Of a stretch of DNA of 64,000 nucleotides, positions 57,401-64,000 are shown one piece after another. The number at the start of each line of letters is the position of its first letter. The stretch's first letter is position 1. A program made the position numbers and the translations under genes. Source of the DNA: Acanthaster planci (taxonomy: Eukaryota > Echinodermata > Asteroidea > Valvatida > Acanthasteridae); assembly GCF_001949145.1 (NCBI RefSeq), contig NW_019091406.1:1361311-1425310 (forward strand), in the 5' to 3' direction. Under the pieces are notes generated by a model. It saw nothing but the letters and a program-made list of their open reading frames with translations, did not search any database and was not told the origin of the DNA.

Positions 57401-60400
57401 ACAGGTGGCGGAGGAAGGGGCAGGGGTCATAGAGCTGGGGGAAGCGGTCACTGGTGAGGGGGCAGAGGTCACTGAGCAAGAAGCAGAGGTCACAGGAGAG
57501 GGGACAGAGGTCACAGAGCAAGGAGCAGAGGTCACAGGAGAGGGGACAGAGGTCACAGAGCAAGGAGCAGAGGTCACAGGAGAGGGAGCAGAGGCTGGAG
57601 AAGATCAGGCAGAGGAGGAAGGTCCCAAGATCCCATTGGACTTCTTCTATGATTATCAGGAGCATGTGTCTAGAGCGAGGATGGCTGAAGACTCGGATCT
57701 ACCAGCCGACATGCTCACCCTGTAGTATCCTTTCCACAGAGCGGCATTCCATTTAGAGTATTACAGTGTGTCAGGAGAGTCTGAAGTTTTTTTGACTCAT
57801 TTTTAACAAAATCATTTCTGCATTGTTGAGACATCAGACACAAGGTTGTATTTTATTATCAGAGTTTAGAATGATGTCATGAATGTGACACCAGCTGCGT
57901 AGGCAGGCTAAAATTAATAGGTTTTCTTTTGATAATCATGCCTGGTTTTTTTAAAGTCAAACTGTCGCCCCTTTCAGGACATCATTCTTGAAAGCTTTGA
58001 AAGCCAAAAAGCGTCAAAGTAATAGAGAAGTTAAAATCACCCCGCAGGAAAACAATTGCCTTTTAAAGTCCGTGAAAGTAACTTTTATCTCTCACAGTTG
58101 AAGTGCTGAATTTTCTCTCAATTTTTTCTCTGAACTTCTTTGAAGTCAGTTTAAGTAATTCTCTCGTCGTTTGGGGACTGTCACACAAATGCTGGTGTGG
58201 ACTGTCACCAAATGCTGGTGTGGACTGTCACCAAATGCTGGTGTCTGGGTAGTTTTTAAAGTAGGACAGCTTTCAACATCTAGTATACAAAGCACACAAT
58301 GTAAGGAATATTGAGAGTCAAAGCCTTTTTCTTTAAGTCCTTTTGTCCAGCCATTCATTCGGCTACGACTGCAAGCGCTTGTCCAATCTCTACATGTTAG
58401 ATGCCAACACCCTGATCTTTGCAGCCGGTAACCTTGTAGAGCTACTCAACATCCAAACCAAAGAGCAGAAATACATACGGAGTACCGGTGGCGGTGGCAT
58501 CGGTGCTATCACCGTAAGTAACGCATTGCCTTCCAGCTTTGAACTGACAACATACTTTTTGGTATTATAAATTTTCCCATTTTGTAACCTGTATTACCAA
58601 AAATAGTTGCTGAGTTTCCGATTTACATGTAGATGTGCTGCTTTGTAATGTGCATGAAAATAAGAGTGAAAAATTTCATTTTTTTCTATTCAATAATATT
58701 GAATGGAATCAACTTCATCTTAGTATTTTCTCTACTCCAGACATCAAGACTTCCAAATTGGCCCTACACAATATCAGCATTCAGAGATCTGAAATCAAAA
58801 CAGTAGATATTTAGTAGGTGTTACATACCAAACTTGACCAACTTACGTTGACAATCCTGTTTGTACACTCGAAACAGAAAAAGAGGAGAAATGGCTATTG
58901 AATTTTATAACTCTTTGTTCCCAATGTCCACAAAAACTTCCCTTCATTCTAAAGACTGCCTTGATTCCCAGCCTTCGTCTAGTTTCTCCAATGTTTTTAC
59001 GACCAATGATGACTTACAGGTACTGCTGTATAGAAGCTTGAAAGCTTTAGTCATTTCTAATGAGTTACAATGTGGCTTCAGCCTTACGTTGCAAGAGCGG
59101 TTTCGTCAGATTATCACACAGGGTTATACACTTTTTTGGTGCTCAGTGGGAAGTGTTCATTCTGAAAGTTATTGCCACATCAGTTCGTTCGTGAAGCTGA
59201 AATGGTGGACCAATTTCATGCAGCTGGTTGGCAAAGATGTGTGCTTATCACAGAAACGTTTGCTTAGCATGACTAGGTTACTGAGCAAAAGGCCATTCTA
59301 TTATATACTTCTGGTGACTGGTTTCCCATTGATTTGTGTCCAGCATGTTTCCTGCTTAGCAGCTCTGTGACGGGTCATTGGTCAGAACCAGTTACACATT
59401 ACGTTTCATCTTGTAACTTATTTCCCATAGAAAATTTGTAAAATGGTTTAGTGATTTACTTTCCAAATGTTGTAGGTGCACCCAAGCAGCAAGTACTTTG
59501 CCGTCTGTGAGAAGGGCACCATGCCCAACATCAACATCTATGAGTACCCCTCGCTCAAGCTCTACCGCATTCTGCGCGAGGGCACGGAGACCGCTTACGC
59601 CTTTGCCGACTTCAACCCGGCCGGCACACTGCTGGCCTCGGTCGGCTGTGCCCCAGATTACATGCTGACCGTCTGGGACTGGGGGAACGAGACCATCGTC
59701 CTGCGGTCTAAGGCTTTCTCCCAGGACATCTTCAGGGTGACCTTCTCGCCCGAGAATGAGGGCCTGCTTACATCAAGCGGCACAGGACACATCAGGTATG
59801 CGTGTCATTTGGAGGAAGTTGTCTTCCTTTTAGTCAGAAGGATCTTAATATGTGGCCCTTTTAAGGAGAAAGATATCTTGAGGCTGCCTGCCTCAAGGAT
59901 TTGCTGTAACCACCTGCCATCTTGTGCCCACACTCTGGTTTCTGTCACCCTTGAATTGAACAACAAGGTAGTTTTGGTGCCAACACGGCACAATTTCTTT
60001 TAAGTCAGTCCATATCAGGTGTAGTCTTTGAGCAGTCACAGGTTCGAGCCCAACTGCTGTCAGTTTTCTTTATAAGGCCGCATAAGGATAAAAGTACACC
60101 TTTTTAGTTTTGGGTATGACATTTTTTTCACACACATATTTTCTCTTGTTTCCTATTATTTCCTCCATTTTCAACTGTTTGTACTGTAGTCGTTATGGTT
60201 CTTGGGGTTTACAGGTCTACAGGGAACTGTGTCTTACTCCTCTGGGTTCAATATCATGCCTGCAGTTTGTACTTTTCGTTTTCTACTGACAGTTTTAAAT
60301 CAGTGAACCGAGAAGATTCAATTATTCTGGTGCAGAGAGTGAAGCTGAAGTCGACACGAAGCAGAGTTTTGGGAGGTCGCTCAGAATAATTAAGCCCCAC

Positions 60401-63400
60401 AGTCTGACAAGCTAATCTATGATTTTCAAAAATAGAAACCCAAAATATAAAACCCCATTTACCATTGCTATGTTTTCTCTGAAAAGTCGAAAGTTTTACA
60501 TCCAAGTCTCTTCTTGGTTTATATTTTCCAGGTTTTGGAAGATGGCTCACACATTCACTGGTCTCAAACTTCAAGGTCAGCTGGGGAAGTTTGGCCGTAC
60601 CGAGATCTCTGACATCCACGGTTATGTGGAACTACCAGATGGCAAGGTTCTCTCCGGTGCAGAATGGGGTAGGTTGCTTTTTGTTCCCTATTCAATGGCA
60701 GCTGCACTGATGTACAGTGCAAAAATTTAGGGCACAAGTTATCCACATAGAACTCATCATTGTTCGAATTAAAGCTTAAAATTTGGAAGGCCTGGCATTG
60801 TGACTTCAGCAGAATTTCCTCATAAAGGCAAACGTTTGACAAAGAAATCTGCGAGGATGTGACATGTCAGACCCTCCCTTAAACTTAGCATTTTTTAGAT
60901 TACTCCTCTGTGTCAGGGATCTGTTCGCCGAAACTTTTTTTCTGGCATTGTGTAAATGACTGGGTTTCAGAAAGGTTCCCTCGAATGGTCATACCTCATT
61001 CCCTCGTGTTTTTCCGATCTCTGTTTAGTCAGTGAGCAAGTTTGCAAGCTTTTCTTATTTTGTATTGTTACTTCTCGTTCTGGTCTCAGGCAACATGCTC
61101 CTATGGGAGGGAGGGCTGATCAAAGTCCAGATCAGCCGGAAGAACAAGAAGCCGTGTCACAACGGCAACATTGAACAGTTCGTCATGGACGAGGGCGAGC
61201 TGATCAGTATTGGAGCTGATGGCTTCGTCAGGGTAAGTAGGAATTTATCGATTTGGACAAGGAGGGAAACAGTTTCCTTAAATTCAAGGCTGGTTGGTGA
61301 GATGTTTTCCTACTCAGCTTGATGTCTTGGATTCTAGCCCCACACAAGGAGGCTCTGATTTTTATCTCACAAGCTCTTGCTGAGGGGTGAAAACCGAATG
61401 TCAACATTTATTCCAAATCGTTGCTTTGAGAGGAAGATTCATTTTGACAAGTTACTAGCTCCTTCAGGTGGCTTTCTCAATTGTCCTCATTTTCACTGTT
61501 CACTGTTTACTAGATCCAAATGTATTCAATGAATGGCAACCCAACTTTCTCGATCACAAAGTTGTAACTATTGCTTAAAGACCACCCGTATGTCTTTGTT
61601 CTTTCTTAGATGTTGGCCGCATGTATATTGTTCAACTGGTTGCCAACACACATCTATGGGATTTGGCATTAGAAATGGTTTGACTCACCTGTTGTACTTT
61701 TATGATAGCGTTCATTATTTTGGTTTACTTTTCCTCGTGGGTTAAAATTTGTGGCATATTTCAGGTTTGGGACTTTGAGACAATTGACACTGCGGACTCA
61801 GCCAACGAATCGGGCATATTTGAGATGGACTGCATGAACGAACTGAAAGTGGGCAACGACGTGCACCTGATCTCCATGGTCAAGTCGCTGGACCCTGAGG
61901 TCCAGAGCATCTGGTACGCCCAGGTGAGTCCCGCCGACACAGTACCCGCTTCCAAAATACTCGACTCCCGCCAGATGTAACAATGGAAGCCATTGGTGAG
62001 GGGGCTTCAGTCATTTTCTGTTGGCTCTTCTGCCGTCATTTCCAGCCGTAGCCTTGTAATTTGGACGTAGCTGCTGGCTAAGGGCTGAAACTCTACAGCG
62101 CACTGTTCGGCCCTTGCATGAGACCAATGTGGCGCTGCGTTTTTGTGTGTGACATTGTGAGTCTGCTCAAACAAAACGAACCAAAGCCATCCATTTTTGT
62201 ATCTAAGTAACTTCAGCGGTGACCTGCTTTTCCACTTTCGTAACACGGTTTGTTTGACCGTATTTTACCATACAGAAATGGATTATGTGATTGTAAGAAT
62301 GGAACAATCAATGTTCCATAAAAAGTTACCATTTTGTTTGCCCCCTAGGATGCGAACGGCGCAATCTGGAAATTGGATCTGTCCTTCTCACACACTACCA
62401 GGGATCCAGAGAAGCTGTTCTCATTCCATGCGGGGGAGATCACCTCCATCGACACTTCTCCCGTGTCTCAGCTTGTGGCGTCTGCTGCCCTGGATCGTAT
62501 GTCACTGTCACTGTTTTCTCTGTACTAAATGTGTCCTGTAGTCAGAATTTTTGTGTTGAAAATACCCGCTCCGATTCCAGAAATTCCAAACAGATTCCAG
62601 TCTCAATCTTGTGCATATAAAATGCAATTTTATGTCTTGCTTCAAATGCTGTATATTGATTGTGTCCATGACTGTCACATGTCCAACAAGTACATGTAGT
62701 TTAACACTGATGACCTTACCCCCCTGCCCTTATGTACACAAAGGCTATGTCACACTCATCAACATCAAGCAGTGATTCAGCACGTTTCCTTGTCAGATTT
62801 GAAGTTATTTATTCAGATAGGTATTGTTGTGGGTACGTCGTGGATGCAATTTCTTTTGGGAACGAGGGTTGGCTCAGGGAAAAGCCAGTTGTTAGAGAAA
62901 ATCCTGATGTTTTAAACAATATGCTCTGTTCTTCAGGAAACTACTAGTTTTAAGATCGTTAAACTGTATTGTTTATAAAAGATAAATTTTCTTGTTAATT
63001 CCTGTGTTGTAGATACTGTGCGGGTGTATGACTATGCATCTAAGACTCCACTTTGCTCCACCAAGTTCAATGCTGGCTCCACCTCCATGCTGTGGGTGCC
63101 TCCAATCGTAAGTTTCAACTGTTTCACTTATCTTTCACTTAATTGTCCATCCTGCTATTTTGACCATTTGGGATAAACAAAAGTTATCATCACAATTCAA
63201 ACTTAAGACCGGAATTACTGATGCTGCATGAGTATTTATCTCAGAATGTACTGTGAAAATATTTTGATGTTGGTTGAATTAGGATACATATTTGTGGCCA
63301 AGTTCTGTGGATTAATTAGAATTCCGGAAACTGAAAAAAAAACAAGTTTCATTCTTGTGCAAAAGTTGACACCCCTCATACATGGTTCTTTGATGATATA

Positions 63401-63628
63401 TACGTGATTCCTTCCTTCCAGGTTGACCCCAAGGGAAGCACCCTCCTGGCCGGCTTCGCTGACGGTGTGGTGCGGAGCCTGACTCTTAAACGTCGCGACA
63501 ACCAGGAGGGCAAGCGGACGGCCCACCACCAGCCGGCCGCCTTGGCCCTCAAGCAGGCCTTCAAGCCCCATACCAAGGCCGTCACCGCCATGGCCATGGA
63601 CTCCAAGGGGGAGATTCTAACCACTGCA
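51453..63628 (+). CDS. CFAP44: CFAP44 (WDR52), axonemal WD-repeat protein, 5' part (12 exons, continues beyond window)
   Basis: Cilia- and flagella-associated protein 44, part of the tether/tetherhead complex that links inner-arm dynein f/I1 to the doublet microtubule. Exons: 51453-51480, 55930-56145, 56394-56876, 57160-57721, 58351-58513, 59476-59795, 60532-60668, 61090-61232, 61765-61923, 62349-62496, 63013-63107, 63422-63628. Phases join without a break (887 residues). Residues 1 to about 399 are acidic low-complexity sequence. Homology starts at IPLDFFYDY (400-408), followed by [106 protein letters not shown] and [12 protein letters not shown], all close to human CFAP44. The last exon ends at GTGAGT at 63629; the rest of the WD repeats and the coiled-coil C-terminus are outside. 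Only the first exon is uncertain. Confidence 0.96.
51889..52102. mobile_element. Short inverted-repeat element, AGAGTTCC family, copy 3
   Basis: GAAAGAGTTCCATAGG at the left, GTCCGTATATGGAACTCT inverted at the right; 214 bases, inside CFAP44 intron 1. A solitary related end (GTGTCCACGTATGG) lies at about 52,630. Confidence 0.6.
53952..54150. mobile_element. Short inverted-repeat element, AGAGTTCC family, copy 4
   Basis: GAAAGAGTTCCATATCT at the left and AGATATGGAACTCC inverted at the right; about 199 bases, inside CFAP44 intron 1. Confidence 0.65.
55930..56145 (+). CDS. CFAP44: CFAP44 exon 2, acidic (residues 10-82)
   Basis: Open frame rich in E, D, A and P, ending at a GTATGA donor in phase 1. 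An in-frame TGA at 55911 rules out the stronger-looking TTAG acceptor at 55910, so the acceptor is the AAAAG at 55929 or an AACAG at 55949. The 5' border is therefore provisional. Confidence 0.7.
56394..56876 (+). CDS. CFAP44: CFAP44 exon 3, acidic (residues 82-243)
   Basis: GCATTCAG acceptor, GTAAGT donor, 160 whole codons of E/D/A/P-rich sequence without repeats of clear period. Antisense open frames here are shadows of its biased composition. Confidence 0.85.
57160..57721 (+). CDS. CFAP44: CFAP44 exon 4, acidic repeat and start of conserved region (residues 243-430)
   Basis: ATGTAG acceptor, GTAGTA donor in phase 2. Holds a 14-residue tandem repeat of the type [14 protein letters not shown], then [14 protein letters not shown] (human [11 protein letters not shown]). 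The TAG right after the donor is intronic, not a real stop. Confidence 0.92.
57462..57588 (+). repeat. CFAP44: Coding minisatellite in CFAP44 exon 4 (42-base unit)
   Basis: About three units of 42 bases, each made of two related 21-base halves, encode alternating EVTEQGA and EVTGEGT heptads. Two of the units are nearly identical, which suggests recent expansion and likely length variation between individuals. Confidence 0.9.
57722..58350 (+). other. CFAP44 intron 4
   Basis: Holds the 23-base tandem repeat; otherwise unremarkable. Confidence 0.85.
58174..58243. repeat. Tandem repeat, three units of about 23 bases
   Basis: TGGACTGTCACCAAATGCTG plus GTG, three times (the first unit with two extra bases), in CFAP44 intron 4 about 110 bases before exon 5. 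Confidence 0.9.
58351..58513 (+). CDS. CFAP44: CFAP44 exon 5 (residues 430-484)
   Basis: TTTGTCCAG acceptor, GTAAGT donor. Encodes [16 protein letters not shown] and [19 protein letters not shown], matching human HSFGYDC and KEQKYLRSSSGGGIGAIAV. Confidence 0.96.
58514..59475 (+). other. CFAP44 intron 5
   Basis: A 169-codon open frame at 58861-59370 lies here but shows no known domain, and the flanking exons join in phase without it. Confidence 0.8.
59476..59795 (+). CDS. CFAP44: CFAP44 exon 6, WD region (residues 485-591)
   Basis: TTGTAG acceptor, GTATGC donor. Encodes [44 protein letters not shown] and [20 protein letters not shown]. Strongly GC-rich at third codon positions. Confidence 0.97.
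59796..60531 (+). other. CFAP44 intron 6
   Basis: Contains a tRNA B-box-like word GGTTCGAGCCC near 60,042 without a cloverleaf. Nothing else seen. Confidence 0.8.
60532..60668 (+). CDS. CFAP44: CFAP44 exon 7 (residues 591-637)
   Basis: TTTTCCAG acceptor, GTAGGT donor. Encodes [15 protein letters not shown] and [19 protein letters not shown], almost identical to human. Confidence 0.96.
61090..61232 (+). CDS. CFAP44: CFAP44 exon 8 (residues 637-684)
   Basis: GGTCTCAG acceptor, GTAAGT donor. Encodes [24 protein letters not shown] and GADGFVR, as in human [12 protein letters not shown] and GSDGFVR. Confidence 0.96.
61765..61923 (+). CDS. CFAP44: CFAP44 exon 9 (residues 685-737)
   Basis: ATTTCAG acceptor, GTGAGT donor, 53 codons. 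Encodes [17 protein letters not shown], matching human [17 protein letters not shown]. Confidence 0.96.
62349..62496 (+). CDS. CFAP44: CFAP44 exon 10 (residues 738-787)
   Basis: CCCCTAG acceptor, GTATGT donor. Encodes [20 protein letters not shown] and FSFHAGEI, matching human [14 protein letters not shown] and FSFHSGKI. Confidence 0.96.
63013..63107 (+). CDS. CFAP44: CFAP44 exon 11 (residues 787-818)
   Basis: TTGTAG acceptor, GTAAGT donor. Encodes [18 protein letters not shown], matching human SVRVYDFASKTPL. Confidence 0.95.
63422..63628 (+). CDS. CFAP44: CFAP44 exon 12, last in window (residues 819-887)
   Basis: CTTCCAG acceptor, GTGAGT donor at 63629. Encodes [29 protein letters not shown] and KGEILTT, matching human GFQDGVVRVLEL, LKQVFKPHTASVTALAY and DGEILAT. 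The next residues are beyond the window. Confidence 0.95.
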
Positions 63629-64000
63629 GTGAGTACAAGTTGTGGTTTCTCAGGGGGTGGGGGAATCGACTGCATCTGCATAGCTTGGTGATGTAGATTC
63701 AATCCCAACAACCATTCGCAGGCTTATTAGACCCTTCCCTTGTTCAACAAGTCTTCACACATGGTTTTTTGTACCTCAGAAAACTCCTGTTCGGATACCA
63801 AGTTCAAGTTCCACAAATAAATTATCATCTGCTGGTTGCATCTTGCTACTAAACAAGTGAATGAAAGAGATATTCAAGGTGTCACGAGCATTCACTCTAG
63901 TGGTGGCATGTAAGGGCTATACGGGGAACCAAGTAAAAAAAAAGATCCAGGTTGACAGGTTGGGGAACCTGTACAGGACACCTAATCCCAAAATTCAAAG

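Noticed and set aside
57081-57665. 194-codon minus-strand open frame rich in CDLCSLL
   Set aside because: Shadow of the coding repeat in CFAP44 exon 4.
57722-57725. Stop codon TAG ending the CFAP44 exon 4 frame
   Set aside because: It lies within the GTAGTA donor; splicing to 58351 restores the conserved HSFGYDC continuation.
58861-59370. 169-codon open frame in CFAP44 intron 5
   Set aside because: Exons 5 and 6 join directly with human-like continuity; composition is not protein-like.

Overview
This is animal nuclear DNA: GT-AG introns, short exons separated by long AT-rich non-coding stretches, and many small non-autonomous transposon-like repeats. Frequent TACATGTA and TAGGCCTA-type words and the protein similarities suggest a marine invertebrate deuterostome (echinoderm, hemichordate or cephalochordate). 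I cannot fix the species. All genes recognised are on the + strand.

Layout. 1-5.3 kb has no recognisable gene; it holds a nested foldback element and two copies of a small inverted-repeat element. 5.31-8.35 kb is a tandem array of about 11 units of roughly 270 bp. 8.8-9.3 kb holds two exon-like segments that join in phase and encode the start of a RecQ-type helicase (Walker A LPTGYGKS); no further helicase motifs follow. 9.3-12.8 kb is repeat-rich and contains two RFX/X-box-like sites.

12,788-34,474 is a complete 17-exon gene for the cGMP phosphodiesterase PDE9A. All exon phases join, giving 526 residues with every catalytic residue present. 40,472-48,385 is a complete 4-exon gene for a Golgi-associated CAP-domain protein of the GAPR-1/GLIPR2 type (167 residues, predicted N-myristoylated). 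51.45 kb to the window end is the 5' part of CFAP44 (WDR52), an axonemal WD-repeat protein: 12 exons, 887 residues so far, with a long acidic N-terminus containing an internal 14-residue repeat. The gene continues past 64,000.

The genes share no obvious pathway. PDE9A lowers cGMP, GLIPR2 acts at Golgi/raft membranes and CFAP44 belongs to the axonemal dynein tether. X-box-like elements upstream of PDE9A and CFAP44 could mean both are used in ciliated cells; that is inference. Most of the remaining sequence is introns and intergenic DNA carrying at least six families of short inverted-repeat elements.
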